From NCBI RefSeq assembly GCF_024169245.1, contig NZ_JALJWP010000001.1:4713501-4777500 (forward strand): a DNA stretch of 64,000 nucleotides. Reading direction: 5' to 3'. How positions within the stretch are numbered: position 1 is the first letter of the stretch; each line of letters begins with the position of its first letter. Both the position numbers and the translations under genes were made by a program. Positions 18,211 through 26,942 of the stretch are shown piece after piece. Origin of the DNA: Pseudomonas koreensis (GTDB lineage Bacteria > Pseudomonadota > Gammaproteobacteria > Pseudomonadales > Pseudomonadaceae). Below the pieces are notes generated by a model. That model did no database searches and was not told where the DNA came from. It saw nothing but the letters and a program-made list of their open reading frames with translations.

Positions 18211-18684
18211 ATGACTGAGATCGAACTCGCTGAACTTGGACTTGACAGAGCTAAAAAGCCTCTTTCCCGTCACAGTAAAGAATTCACGAAAGCAGAGTAT
18301 TACAAAGTCGTTTTCTTACCCAGATTCCCTCTGATCGAAGAATTCAAGCCTAACAAATACGTTTATGCCTCTCTGACTGAAAATAGCATCAGCGTCCTCG
18401 GGACCCATGATTCTGCCAATGATTTTTATCAGCTTTCCATTGTCATGCCTCGCGACGTTAAAAACGGCATATATGATGTTGTCGAATCGGGCGATGGCGG
18501 AGTGAGGTGCACTGTAATCGCAGGAGACATTGGTTACTCTGGCAGGAATGGCACCGTCACCATTGAACAAGATAAAACTCGCCAGTCAATCGAGGCGACA
18601 TTCGACTATGAATTTCTATACAAGAAACAAATTTACAGAGTGGAAAGCGGAAAACTGTTCCTGCTGGCAACAGGGCCTCTATGA
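18211..18684 (+). CDS. Hypothetical protein, AT-rich orphan
   Basis: Protein of 157 residues that I do not recognise. It has no signal peptide or membrane span, starts MTEIELAELGLDRAKK, and is rich in charged residues and beta-prone segments (YVYASLTENSISVLG, GTVTIEQDKTRQSIEATFDYEF). A good TAAGGAG site precedes the ATG at 18211. Codon use is noticeably AT-richer than its neighbours (many AAA, GAA, TAT, ACT codons), which suggests recent transfer. It stands alone between an AraC regulator and a TerC-family gene, with the dyad at 18106-18131 upstream. Confidence 0.7.
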   Translation: MTEIELAELGLDRAKKPLSRHSKEFTKAEYYKVVFLPRFPLIEEFKPNKYVYASLTENSISVLGTHDSANDFYQLSIVMPRDVKNGIYDVVESGDGGVRCTVIAGDIGYSGRNGTVTIEQDKTRQSIEATFDYEFLYKKQIYRVESGKLFLLATGPL

Positions 18685-18859
18685 GCAAGGCATGTTGTGC
18701 AGGTACCTCAGCGCCAGCACGTGACGCCGCCGCTAGGCGTTCGGATGCTTCGCTTTTAACGAACTGTTACGCAGAAATAAACGATTTTTCTTTGCCACAA
18801 ATCAATCGCTAGCATGGCCCTGTCTGACCCTGAGCAAATAAAAGACAGGAGAGCGTGCC

Positions 18860-19834
18860 ATGCCTGCCACGAACATCAATATCGGCGAACCCTGGATGTG
18901 GGGAGCCTTCATCGTCTTCGTTCTGGCCATGCTGGCCCTGGACTTGTTTGTCTTCGGCGGGCGCAAGGCGCACCGGGTGTCGGTGCGGGAAGCAATGGCC
19001 TGGGTGGTTGCCTGGTGCCTGTTGGCGCTGAGCTTTGCCGGTCTGCTCTGGTGGTATCTGCATGGCGAATTCGGTAGCGAAATCGCTCGGCAGAAAACCC
19101 TGGAATTTCTCACCGGCTATCTGATCGAGCAGTCCCTGTCGATCGACAACATGTTCGTCTTCGTGATGATCTTCAGCTACTTCGCGGTGCCACCGGAATT
19201 GCAACGGCGCGTGCTGCTGTACGGCGTGCTCGGCGCGATCGTGATGCGCGCGGTGATGATCTTCGCCGGCGTGTGGCTGGTGTCGCAGTTCGAATGGCTG
19301 CTGTACGCGTTCGGTGTGTTCCTGATCATCACCGGGATCAAGATGCTGGTGTTCGCTGATCATCAACCGGATCTGGAAAAGAATCCGATGCTGCGCTGGG
19401 TTCGCGGGCATATGCGCATCACCAGTGGCTTTCACGGCGAGAAGTTTTTCATCCTGCAGAATGGCGTGCGCTGGGCAACACCGATGTTTCTGGTGCTGGT
19501 GCTGATCGAGGCCAGCGACTTGATGTTCGCGGTCGACAGCATCCCGGCGATCTTCGCCGTCACCACCGACCCGTTCATTGTGTTCACCTCGAACATCTTC
19601 GCGATCATGGGTCTGCGCGCGTTGTACTTCCTGCTGGCGGACATGGCTGACCGCTTTCATTTGCTCAAGTATGGGTTGGCGGTCGTGCTGGTGTTCATCG
19701 GCGGCAAGATGGTGCTGATGCCATGGTTCCACATGCCGGTGGAATGGTCGCTGGCAATAGTCGGGTCGGTGATTCTCGGGTCGGTGCTGTTGAGCCTGGT
19801 GACTTCCCGCGAAGCTGAACGCCGCACCGAATGA
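18860..19834 (+). CDS. TerC-family integral membrane protein (Alx-like)
   Basis: Protein of 324 residues with about nine membrane spans. The two TerC hallmark segments are present: EQSLSIDNMFVFVMIF and ASDLMFAVDSIPAIFAVT, each with an acidic residue inside a span, as expected for metal handling. Alx/TerC proteins take part in manganese homeostasis and metal loading of exported proteins, and some are linked to tellurite resistance. GGAGAG lies upstream of the ATG. I looked for a yybP-ykoY manganese riboswitch in the 175 bases upstream and did not find its conserved blocks. A REPIN follows at 19852. Confidence 0.92.
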   Translation: MPATNINIGEPWMWGAFIVFVLAMLALDLFVFGGRKAHRVSVREAMAWVVAWCLLALSFAGLLWWYLHGEFGSEIARQKTLEFLTGYLIEQSLSIDNMFVFVMIFSYFAVPPELQRRVLLYGVLGAIVMRAVMIFAGVWLVSQFEWLLYAFGVFLIITGIKMLVFADHQPDLEKNPMLRWVRGHMRITSGFHGEKFFILQNGVRWATPMFLVLVLIEASDLMFAVDSIPAIFAVTTDPFIVFTSNIFAIMGLRALYFLLADMADRFHLLKYGLAVVLVFIGGKMVLMPWFHMPVEWSLAIVGSVILGSVLLSLVTSREAERRTE

Positions 19835-19851
19835 CACAACACAACCCCACC

Positions 19852-19941
19852 TGTGGGAGCGAGCCTGCTCGCGAATACGCCGGATCAGTCAACATTTGAG
19901 TTGAATGACCCACCGCTTTCGCGAGCAGGCTCGCTCCCACA
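19852..19941. repeat. REPIN element
   Basis: Inverted arms TGTGGGAGCGAGCCTGCTCG (plus cgaa) and the complement end at 19941, with about 42 bases between. It sits between the converging TerC and polyamine-type binding protein genes. Confidence 0.93.
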
Positions 19942-19958
19942 TTTGAAGTGCGGTGGTG

Positions 19959-21059
19959 TTATTTATCGGATTTGATACTGGTCCACACCCGCGTGCGCAC
20001 CCGCTCCATTTTCTGCGGCAACGGCTGGACCACATACAGGGTTTTCAACGCTTCGCTGGTCGGCGTCAGGTTGGGGTTGTCGGTAATGTCTTTGTTGACC
20101 AGCGGCATCGAGTCCTTGTTGGCGTTCGGATAGCCGAGGAAATCGCTGATCGGTGCGATCACTTTCGGATCGAGCAAGTGGTTGAGGAATTCGTGAGCCT
20201 CGGCAACGTTCTTCGCGCTCTTCGGAATGGCGAACGTATCGAACCAGATCGGTGCGCCCTCCTTTGGCAAACGCCAGTCGACCACCACGCCATTTCCCGC
20301 TTCTTTGGCGCGATTACCGAACTGATAAAAACTGCCGGAGTAACCGATCGCCACACAGATGTCGCCATTGGCGATGTCGGTCATGTACTTGGCCGAGTGG
20401 AAGTAGGTCACGTAGGGACGGATTTTCAGCATCAAGGCCTTGGCCTTTTCGTAGTCCGCCGGGTTCTGGCTGTTCGGATCCAGGCCGAGATAATGCAGGG
20501 CCAGCGGCAGGATCTCCGACGGCGAATCGAGCATCGCTACGCCGCAGGCCTTGAGTTTTTCCATGTTCTCGGGCTTGAACACCAGATCCCAGCTGTCCAC
20601 CGGCGCATTGTCGCCCAGGGCAGCCTTGACCTTGGCCGGGTTGAAACCGATCAAAACCGTGCCGTACATGTACGGCACGCCGTATTGGTTGCCGGGGTCG
20701 TTGGCGTCGAGCAACTTGAGCAACGCCGGATCCTGGTGCTGCCAGTTCGGCAGTTTCGACTTGTCGAGTTTCTGGAACACGCCGGCCTTGATCTGGGTGT
20801 CGAGGAACTGGTTGGAGGGCACCACCAGGTCGTAACCGGAGTTGCCTGTCAGCAGTTTGGCTTCCAGCGATTCATTGGTGTCGAAGGTGTCCCAGGTCAC
20901 TTTGATCTTGCTTTGCTCAGCGAAATCCTTGGGCACTGACGGCAGGACGTAATCCGCCCAGTTGTACACCCGCAGTTGGCGCTGCTCGGCCTGGACGGCG
21001 CTGGCCAGCAGCGTCAGCCCACATACAGTGGCGCCCAGAATGCGTTGGATCGTGACCAT
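19959..21059 (-). CDS. Polyamine-type ABC transporter substrate-binding protein (PotF-like)
   Basis: Periplasmic binding protein of 366 residues. The signal peptide is RILGATVCGLTLLASAVQA, with cleavage likely after VQA. The mature N-terminus reads LRVYNWADYV, a hallmark of PotF/PotD proteins, and later NSGYDLVVPSNQFLDTQ and GVPYMYGTVLIGFNP agree. A long upstream extension was rejected because the ATG at 21059 starts the signal peptide. No permease or ATPase genes are adjacent, so it is an orphan binding protein that must use a transporter encoded elsewhere, or serve in sensing. Typical ligands are putrescine, spermidine or related amines. Confidence 0.92.
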   Translation of the reverse strand: MVTIQRILGATVCGLTLLASAVQAEQRQLRVYNWADYVLPSVPKDFAEQSKIKVTWDTFDTNESLEAKLLTGNSGYDLVVPSNQFLDTQIKAGVFQKLDKSKLPNWQHQDPALLKLLDANDPGNQYGVPYMYGTVLIGFNPAKVKAALGDNAPVDSWDLVFKPENMEKLKACGVAMLDSPSEILPLALHYLGLDPNSQNPADYEKAKALMLKIRPYVTYFHSAKYMTDIANGDICVAIGYSGSFYQFGNRAKEAGNGVVVDWRLPKEGAPIWFDTFAIPKSAKNVAEAHEFLNHLLDPKVIAPISDFLGYPNANKDSMPLVNKDITDNPNLTPTSEALKTLYVVQPLPQKMERVRTRVWTSIKSDK

Positions 21060-21266
21060 GGTTGTTTCCCCGAATGCGACGTGAGATCGATGGTTTTTAT
21101 GTTCTTTACACGGCAGTGGCTGTAACGATAGCCGAGGGCAAAAAGGGTAGAGCGTGTTTGTTATGGCTTTGATTCTTGCTGACAGCGCAGCCGGATGACA
21201 GTAGCCGGCGGGCCAAAAGGGGATCGATATGGCCAATGTCCGTGACCGCTGAAATGCGCAAACAAA

Positions 21267-21291
21267 AATGCCCGGCTCTGGGCCGGGCATT
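21267..21291 (-). terminator. Rho-independent terminator of the NCS1 permease gene
   Basis: Read on the minus strand, ATGCCCGG and CCGGGCAT pair around a short loop and are followed by TTTTTG. It lies just after the stop of the NCS1 permease gene, about 20 bases downstream. Confidence 0.85.
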
Positions 21292-21309
21292 GCTGGATTG
21301 CGATTGCAG

Positions 21310-22716
21310 TCAGTCGGTATAGCCGAGTCTGGCCGCCCTGTTCTGCTGCGCCTGCCCGCGAGTCGCCAGGCAGTAATACAGCGGCACGGTGACCACCAGG
21401 CCAACCAGCCATGACAGATCCGCACCTTCCACCAGATTGGCGTACGGCCCGACGTACAGCGAGGTGTTGGCAAAGGGCAGTTGCACGATGATGCCGATGA
21501 AGTAGGCAATGATCGCGTGCAGGTTGAAACGCCCATAGATCCCGCCGTCGGCGCGGAAGATCGAGGTGATGTCGTAGTCGCCGCGCTTGATCAGATAGAA
21601 GTCGATCAGGTTGATCGACGCCCACGGCACCAGCACCAGCAACAACGCCAGAATCAGGCCGATGAATTCGGAAATGAAATCCGCCGAAGCACCGAGGGCG
21701 ACCACGCAGCACCCGGCCAGGATCACGCTCGACAACACCACGCGCACCTTGATGCTCGGCGTCCACTGGCTGGCGAAGGTCTGGATCGAGGTGATGATCG
21801 ACAACACCGCGCCATACAGATTCAGCGCGTTGTGGCTGATGATATTGAGCAGAAACAGCACCATCAGAATCGGCCCCAGCCAGCCGGTGGACTGCTTGAC
21901 CGCCGCCATCGCCTCAGTGCCTTCCGGCGTCGCCAGCACCGCAACCGCGCCAAAGCTGAACGACAGAATCGTGCCCAGCGTCGCGCCCAGATAAGTCGCC
22001 CAGAACGGTTTGGCAATGCCGATATCCGCTGGCAGATAACGCGAGTAGTCGGACACGTAGGGTGAAAAGCTGATCTGCCAGATGATCCCCAGCGACACCG
22101 TCGCCAGCCAGCCCGAGAGGTTGAAACTGCCGCGCGTCAGGAAGTCCGCCGGCAAGTCATGAGCGAAGATGTAGATGAACCCGGCGAGCAACGCTCCGCC
22201 CATCACCCAGGTGCCGATGCGGTTGAGGGTGTGGATGAAGTTGTAGCCGATCACACCGATCGCGGTGGCCGCCAGCGCGCCGATCAGAATGCTCAGCGGT
22301 GCCGGCACCGACGGCGCGATGCCGACAATGGATTTGCCGGCCAGCACAATGTTGGAAATGAAGAAACCGATGTAGATGAGCGCCGCGAAGAACACGATCA
22401 GCAGCGCGCCATATCGGCCGAACTGGCCGCGACTCTGGACCATTTGCGGAATGCCCATGCGCGGGCCCTGGGCCGAGGCCAGCGCAATCACCACGCCGCC
22501 GATCATATGCCCCAACGCAATCGCCAGCAGCCCCCACAACAGATTGAGATGGAACACCTGAACCACCATGGCGCCGGTGACAATAGGCAGTGGCGCGATG
22601 TTGGTGCTGAACCACAGAGTGAACAGGTCGCGGGCCTTCCCGTGGCGTTCCGCGAGTGGGACGTAATCGACCGTATGATTCTCGATCAACGGATCTTGCC
22701 GGGACATCTGGGACAT
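21310..22716 (-). CDS. NCS1-family nucleobase:cation symporter
   Basis: Secondary transporter of 468 residues with about twelve spans. It fits the cytosine/purine/allantoin (NCS1) family: the N-terminal LAERHGKARDLFTLWFSTNI, the loop AQGPRMGIPQMVQSRGQFGRYG, and WQISFSPYVSDYSRYLP in the middle are typical. NCS1 members carry cytosine, purines, allantoin, hydantoins or thiamine-type compounds; which one cannot be told here. Site A of a shared near-palindrome (22801-22819) is 85 bases upstream, and it is divergent from a flavin reductase that has site B. The nearby chemoreceptor and monooxygenase share the site, so the imported compound is probably what those proteins sense and oxidise. Confidence 0.92.
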   Translation of the reverse strand: MSQMSRQDPLIENHTVDYVPLAERHGKARDLFTLWFSTNIAPLPIVTGAMVVQVFHLNLLWGLLAIALGHMIGGVVIALASAQGPRMGIPQMVQSRGQFGRYGALLIVFFAALIYIGFFISNIVLAGKSIVGIAPSVPAPLSILIGALAATAIGVIGYNFIHTLNRIGTWVMGGALLAGFIYIFAHDLPADFLTRGSFNLSGWLATVSLGIIWQISFSPYVSDYSRYLPADIGIAKPFWATYLGATLGTILSFSFGAVAVLATPEGTEAMAAVKQSTGWLGPILMVLFLLNIISHNALNLYGAVLSIITSIQTFASQWTPSIKVRVVLSSVILAGCCVVALGASADFISEFIGLILALLLVLVPWASINLIDFYLIKRGDYDITSIFRADGGIYGRFNLHAIIAYFIGIIVQLPFANTSLYVGPYANLVEGADLSWLVGLVVTVPLYYCLATRGQAQQNRAARLGYTD

Positions 22717-22800
22717 ATGCGTGAACTCGAGTTTGTCTGTTTTTATCTTTGTATGAAGCCAAACCGGGAGGACTCTTGGGTCGCCCCTCAGATGCAGACC

Positions 22801-22819
22801 ATATTATGGTATTCCAAGC
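22801..22819. promoter_or_regulatory. Shared operator candidate, site A
   Basis: ATATTATGGTATTCCAAGC matches sites B and C in the core TATTAYGGTATWCCA. It lies 85-103 bases upstream of the NCS1 permease start. The 322-base gap between the permease and flavin reductase genes otherwise shows no gene. The symmetry (TGGTAT/ATACCA) resembles operators of GntR-family regulators of the FadR/FCD type; none is encoded within the window. Confidence 0.6.
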
Positions 22820-22974
22820 TTTGCACAAGCCTGATCTGCTGAATCTGTCGCTCTCTGATCCGCTATCCTCGCTGATCCCACCCCCGTCTCGCTAGCTGAA
22901 AGCCCCGTAAACACTGAGTTTCCGACGAAAGCCGTACGTTTATCGTTTCATCAGAAAAGCCCTTGCAAGATATG

Positions 22975-22993
22975 TATTACGGTATACCATCAG
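22975..22993. promoter_or_regulatory. Shared operator candidate, site B
   Basis: GTATTACGGTATACCATCA, 46-64 bases upstream of the flavin reductase start, contains the perfect palindrome GGTATACC and shares 14 of 15 core bases with site C. The position near the expected promoter suits repression. Confidence 0.65.
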
Positions 22994-23038
22994 ACCTACA
23001 AATCATAAAAACCGCGTCACACACCCGAGGACCACCCA

Positions 23039-23524
23039 ATGATCGATGCTGCCATTTACAAACAAGTCATGGGCTCGTTCCCGTCCGGCGTCACCGTCAT
23101 CACCACCCTGGACGACGACGGCCAGATCGTCGGCCTGACCGCCAGCGCGTTCAGCTCGCTGTCGATGGACCCGGCGCTGGTGCTGTTTTGCCCCAACTAC
23201 AGCTCCGATTCCTATCCCGTGCTGATCAAGAACAAACGCTTTGCGATTCACCTGCTGTCCAGCGTGCAGCAAAGCGAAGCCTATGCCTTTGCCCGCAAAG
23301 GCAAGGACAAGGCGCAGGGCATCGAGTGGACACTGAGCGAACTGGGCAACCCGATCCTCGCCAATGCCACGGCGGTGATCGAATGCGAGTTGTGGCGTGA
23401 ATATGAAGGTGGCGACCACGCGATCATGGTCGGCGCGGTGAAGAACCTGATCGTCCCCGAGCAGGTGGCGGGGCCACTGGTGTATTGCCATGGCAAGATG
23501 GGCGCGTTGCCGGTTGTGGCGTGA
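23039..23524 (+). CDS. Flavin reductase family protein
   Basis: Protein of 161 residues of the HpaC/FMN-binding split-barrel type. Hallmarks are the N-terminal MGSFPSGVTVITT, then GLTASAFSSLSMDPALVLFC and later EGGDHAIMVGAV, which form the flavin pocket. Such enzymes use NAD(P)H to reduce free FMN or FAD for a partner monooxygenase. The likely partner is the luciferase-like monooxygenase at 25813, which shares its operator type. The gene is divergent from the NCS1 permease and followed by a REPIN that probably ends the transcript. Confidence 0.92.
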   Translation: MIDAAIYKQVMGSFPSGVTVITTLDDDGQIVGLTASAFSSLSMDPALVLFCPNYSSDSYPVLIKNKRFAIHLLSSVQQSEAYAFARKGKDKAQGIEWTLSELGNPILANATAVIECELWREYEGGDHAIMVGAVKNLIVPEQVAGPLVYCHGKMGALPVVA

Positions 23525-23547
23525 TTTTTCAAATCCGCCGAAAGCCA

Positions 23548-23635
23548 TGTGGGAGCGAGCCTGCTCGCGAATGGAATGGGTCAGTGTTACATTTTTGACT
23601 GACCCGACGCCTTCGCGAGCAGGCTCGCTCCCACA
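23548..23635. repeat. REPIN element
   Basis: Arms TGTGGGAGCGAGCCTGCTCG (plus cgaa) at the left and its complement at the right enclose about 40 bases. It separates the converging flavin reductase and chemoreceptor genes. Confidence 0.93.
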
Positions 23636-23662
23636 GGTTTTGGTGTTGCCTGGGCGACCGTG

Positions 23663-25609
23663 TCAGGTCCGAAACCGGCTCACCAACTGATTCAACGTCT
23701 GCGATAACGCCGTCAGGTTCTGCGCATCCTGGCGAGTCGAGTCCGCAAGGCTCGCCACCAACTGCGCATCGCCATGAATCTGGCTGATGTGCCGATTGAT
23801 GTCCTCCGCCACTTGATGCTGTTCCTCCGCCGCTGTGGCGATCTGCGTGTTCATGTCGCGAATCACGTCGACCGACTCGCGAATCAATTCAAAACTCGCC
23901 CGCGCCTCGTTGATCGACACCACGGTTTCCTGCGACACCTCAAGGCTGGCGTGCATCTGCTTGCCCATCTGATGAGTGCGCCGCGCCAGATTGCCCAGCA
24001 GTGCGTCAATCTCACCGGTCGAGTCCGACGTGCGTTTGGCCAGCGCCCGAACTTCATCGGCGACCACGGCAAAGCCCCTGCCCTGTTCACCGGCACGCGC
24101 GGCTTCGATGGCGGCGTTGAGCGCGAGCAGGTTGGTCTGCTCGGCAATCGAGCGGATGGTGCCGAGGATCGACTGGATATCGTTGCTGTCCTGTTCCAGT
24201 TGCTGCATCGACTCGGCACTGTGGCCGATCTCCTGACTCAAACGCCCGACGTTGCTCACCGCCGCGTCGATCTGTTGCTGCCCGGTGTGTGCCTGGCGCT
24301 GACCGTTGTCTGCCGAATCGGCGGCCTGACTGCACGAGCGCGCGACCTCGTTGGAAGTGGCGACCATTTCGTGAAATGCGGTCGACACCATGTCCACCGC
24401 CTCACGCTGACGTGCAGCCACGTCGGCCATTTCCGCCGAGACTTCGGTGGCGCTGCCGGAGCTGCTGTGAATCTGCCCGGCCGCTTGGCCGATGCGCTGG
24501 ATCAGCGTACGAATCGCTTCAAGAAACTGGTTGAACCAGCCCGCCAGTTGCGCGGTTTCGTCCTGGCCACGCACTTCCAGTCGCGCAGTCAGATCGCCCT
24601 CGCCTTGAGCGATGCCTTCGAGACCACTGGCGACACCGCGAATCGGCTTGACCATCAACCCGGCGAACCACGCGCCGGCCATCGCAAACAGCAACGCGCA
24701 GACCACTGCGATAGCGCCGATCAGCCAGGTCAAACGAGTCGCCCCCGCCATCACTTCACTGGCCTTCACCAGCCCGACAAACCGCCAGCCTAACGCCTGC
24801 GACGGCCAGACCAGGGCCATGTAATCCTCGCCGGCCAATTGCACCTGGACCAGGCCTTTGCCCGCGTCGGCCAGTTGCTGATAGCCGTCGCCGAGATCGC
24901 TGAGTTTCTTGAAGTTGTGCGCCGGATCGCTCGGGTCGACCAGCACGGTGTTGTTGGCTTCCATCAACATCAGATAACCGCTCTCACCGAGGCGGATCTG
25001 CTTGACCAGATCGGTCAATTGCTTGAGCGACACGTCGATGTTGACCACGCCGGCATTGCTGCCCAACTGGTTGTTGAAACTGCGCACGGTGCTCACCAGT
25101 ACCACGTCATCCGCCGCCCAGTAATAGGCCTCGGTGCGCAGGGTCTTGCCGGGATTTGCCATCGCCGTTTTGTACCAGGGGCGGGTGCGCGGATCGTAGT
25201 TCGCCAGTTGCGCATCGCCCGGCCAGAACAGATAACCGCCCTGCTCGGTGCCGACGGACAGATAGGTATAGGCCGGATGCGCTTTGGCAAGGCCATCGAA
25301 CAGTTTGAAAAGCTGTTGATCCTGCGGCCCCATCGGCACTTGCGCGGCGTCGCTGCTCAGGTAGCGTTTGAGGCTGGTGTCGATGCTTTGCAACTGCGGG
25401 TGCTCGGCCAGGTAAGCGACGTTCTGGCTGATGCCCTCGAAAAACAGCTGCATGGCGTTTTCCACCTGACGCACTTCGCGCCCGGTGCTGTCGGTAAAGG
25501 TGTCGCGCGCGCCCTCGCGCACGTTGACGATGATCAGTGCTGCCACCAGTAACACCGGCAGGCTGGCGATTACCGCAAATGCCAAAGTCAGTTTTTGTTT
25601 TATGTTCAT
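23663..25609 (-). CDS. Methyl-accepting chemotaxis protein with dCache ligand domain
   Basis: Chemoreceptor of 648 residues: first membrane span about 8-30, periplasmic double Cache domain about 35-280, second span about 285-310, HAMP domain, and a signalling domain with the hairpin tip [32 protein letters not shown] (split here over its conserved halves). In the ligand domain Y138, R143, W145, Y162 and D192 fit the frame of the dCache amino-acid motif. The usual Asp after the Tyr is replaced by aromatic residues (YYW at 162-164). This argues for a ligand other than a plain amino acid; a purine or other nitrogenous ring compound is plausible. Site C of the shared operator is 56 bases upstream, which ties it to the NCS1 permease and monooxygenase. 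Confidence 0.93.
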   Translation of the reverse strand: MNIKQKLTLAFAVIASLPVLLVAALIIVNVREGARDTFTDSTGREVRQVENAMQLFFEGISQNVAYLAEHPQLQSIDTSLKRYLSSDAAQVPMGPQDQQLFKLFDGLAKAHPAYTYLSVGTEQGGYLFWPGDAQLANYDPRTRPWYKTAMANPGKTLRTEAYYWAADDVVLVSTVRSFNNQLGSNAGVVNIDVSLKQLTDLVKQIRLGESGYLMLMEANNTVLVDPSDPAHNFKKLSDLGDGYQQLADAGKGLVQVQLAGEDYMALVWPSQALGWRFVGLVKASEVMAGATRLTWLIGAIAVVCALLFAMAGAWFAGLMVKPIRGVASGLEGIAQGEGDLTARLEVRGQDETAQLAGWFNQFLEAIRTLIQRIGQAAGQIHSSSGSATEVSAEMADVAARQREAVDMVSTAFHEMVATSNEVARSCSQAADSADNGQRQAHTGQQQIDAAVSNVGRLSQEIGHSAESMQQLEQDSNDIQSILGTIRSIAEQTNLLALNAAIEAARAGEQGRGFAVVADEVRALAKRTSDSTGEIDALLGNLARRTHQMGKQMHASLEVSQETVVSINEARASFELIRESVDVIRDMNTQIATAAEEQHQVAEDINRHISQIHGDAQLVASLADSTRQDAQNLTALSQTLNQLVSRFRT

Positions 25610-25664
25610 CGCTTGCGCCTTCCTTGTTCGAAGTGTCGGTCAGAAATATTTTGCGGATATTCCG

Positions 25665-25683
25665 TATTATGGTATACCAATAT
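25665..25683. promoter_or_regulatory. Shared operator candidate, site C
   Basis: GTATTATGGTATACCAATA lies between the divergent chemoreceptor (56 bases from its start) and luciferase-like monooxygenase (130 bases from its start). It is the best copy of the TATTAYGGTATWCCA motif also found at 22801 and 22975. Confidence 0.65.
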
Positions 25684-25812
25684 TCAATCAACCGAACAGC
25701 CGTCCTCGCAGGCGTGCTTGAATGGTGAGAAGACTCGCGAGCGCACAGCGTTCACGTCAGTTCGACAGGCCCGCACACGACCGGCCAATTACAAAAGACT
25801 CGAGGTAGCGTC

Positions 25813-26856
25813 ATGAAATTTTCCCTGTTCGTACACATGGAACGCTGGGACGAAAGCGTCAGCCACCGCCAACTGTTCGAAGACCTGACCGAACTGACCC
25901 TCATGGCCGAGGCCGGCGGTTTCAGCACCGTGTGGATCGGCGAACACCACGCCATGGAATACACCATCTCCCCAAGCCCGATGCCGCTGCTGGCCTACCT
26001 CGCAGCGAAAACCACGACCATCCACCTTGGCGCCGGCACCATCATCGCGCCGTTCTGGCACCCGCTACGCGTCGCCGGTGAATGCGCCCTGCTCGACGTG
26101 ATCAGCAACGGCCGCATGGAAGTCGGTCTAGCGCGCGGCGCCTATCAAGTTGAATTTGACCGAATGGCCGGCGGCATGCCCGCCTCCAGCGGCGGTCAGG
26201 CCCTACGCGAAATGGTCCCGGTGGTCCGCGCCCTGTGGCAAGGCGACTACGCCCACGACGGCGACATCTGGAAATTCCCCACCTCCACCAGCGTGCCGAA
26301 ACCAATCCAGAAGCCGAACCCACCCATGTGGATCGCCGCCCGCGACCCCGACTCGCACAACTTCGCCGTGGCCAACGGCTGCAACGTCATGGTCACGCCA
26401 CTGATGAAAGGCGACGAAGAAGTCCTCGACCTGAAAAACAAATTCCAGACCGCGCTGGACAACAACCCTGACGTGCCGCGTCCGCAATTGATGGTGCTGC
26501 GCCATACCCACGTGCACACCGCGGATAACCCGGACGGCTGGAAAGTCGGCGCAAAAGCCATCTCGCGTTTCTACCGCACCTTCGATGCCTGGTTCGGCAA
26601 CAAGCAAACGCCAGTCAATGGCTTCCTAGCGCCGAGTCCGGAAGAGAAGTTCGCCGGGCGTCCGGAGTTTGAACTGGAAAGCCTGCACAAGACCGCGATG
26701 ATCGGCACGCCGGAAGAGATCATTCCGCGGATCAAGTACTACCAGGAACTGGGCGTGGATGAGTTCAGCTTCTGGTGTGACAACAGCCTGCCGCATGAAG
26801 AGAAGAAGAAGTCGCTGGAGTTGTTTATCAAGCATGTGGTGCCGGCGTTTCGCTGA
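25813..26856 (+). CDS. Luciferase-like (LLM class) flavin-dependent monooxygenase
   Basis: Protein of 347 residues with the bacterial-luciferase TIM barrel. Typical segments are FSTVWIGEHHAMEY near residues 37-50, HLGAGTIIAPFWHPLRVAGECALLD, GRMEVGLARGAYQVEF and KPIQKPNPPMWIAA. These enzymes oxidise a substrate with reduced flavin supplied by a separate reductase; the flavin reductase at 23039 is the natural partner. Other members break C-N, C-S or C-C bonds or oxidise ring compounds. It shares site C with the divergent chemoreceptor and lies near the NCS1 permease, so its substrate is probably the imported compound. A strong terminator follows at 26881. Confidence 0.93.
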   Translation: MKFSLFVHMERWDESVSHRQLFEDLTELTLMAEAGGFSTVWIGEHHAMEYTISPSPMPLLAYLAAKTTTIHLGAGTIIAPFWHPLRVAGECALLDVISNGRMEVGLARGAYQVEFDRMAGGMPASSGGQALREMVPVVRALWQGDYAHDGDIWKFPTSTSVPKPIQKPNPPMWIAARDPDSHNFAVANGCNVMVTPLMKGDEEVLDLKNKFQTALDNNPDVPRPQLMVLRHTHVHTADNPDGWKVGAKAISRFYRTFDAWFGNKQTPVNGFLAPSPEEKFAGRPEFELESLHKTAMIGTPEEIIPRIKYYQELGVDEFSFWCDNSLPHEEKKKSLELFIKHVVPAFR

Positions 26857-26880
26857 AAAACGTGTAGTGGAAGCGAAAGA

Positions 26881-26919
26881 AAAAGGGGCGAATTCATCGT
26901 TATGAATTCGCCCCTTTTT
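26881..26919. terminator. Strong bidirectional terminator
   Basis: A 17-base stem (aaaaggggcgaattcat and complement) around the loop CGTT is followed by a run of T on the plus strand, with the matching A-run giving T on the minus strand. It ends the monooxygenase transcript and also lies 24 bases past the end of the glycosyltransferase pseudogene on the other strand. Confidence 0.92.
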
Positions 26920-26942
26920 TTGCGCTTGTCGGCGAGTGAAGG

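Noticed and set aside
18685..18859. Possible yybP-ykoY manganese riboswitch before the TerC-family gene.
   Set aside because: Expected from some alx/terC genes, but the conserved blocks of that riboswitch were not found in the 175 bases.
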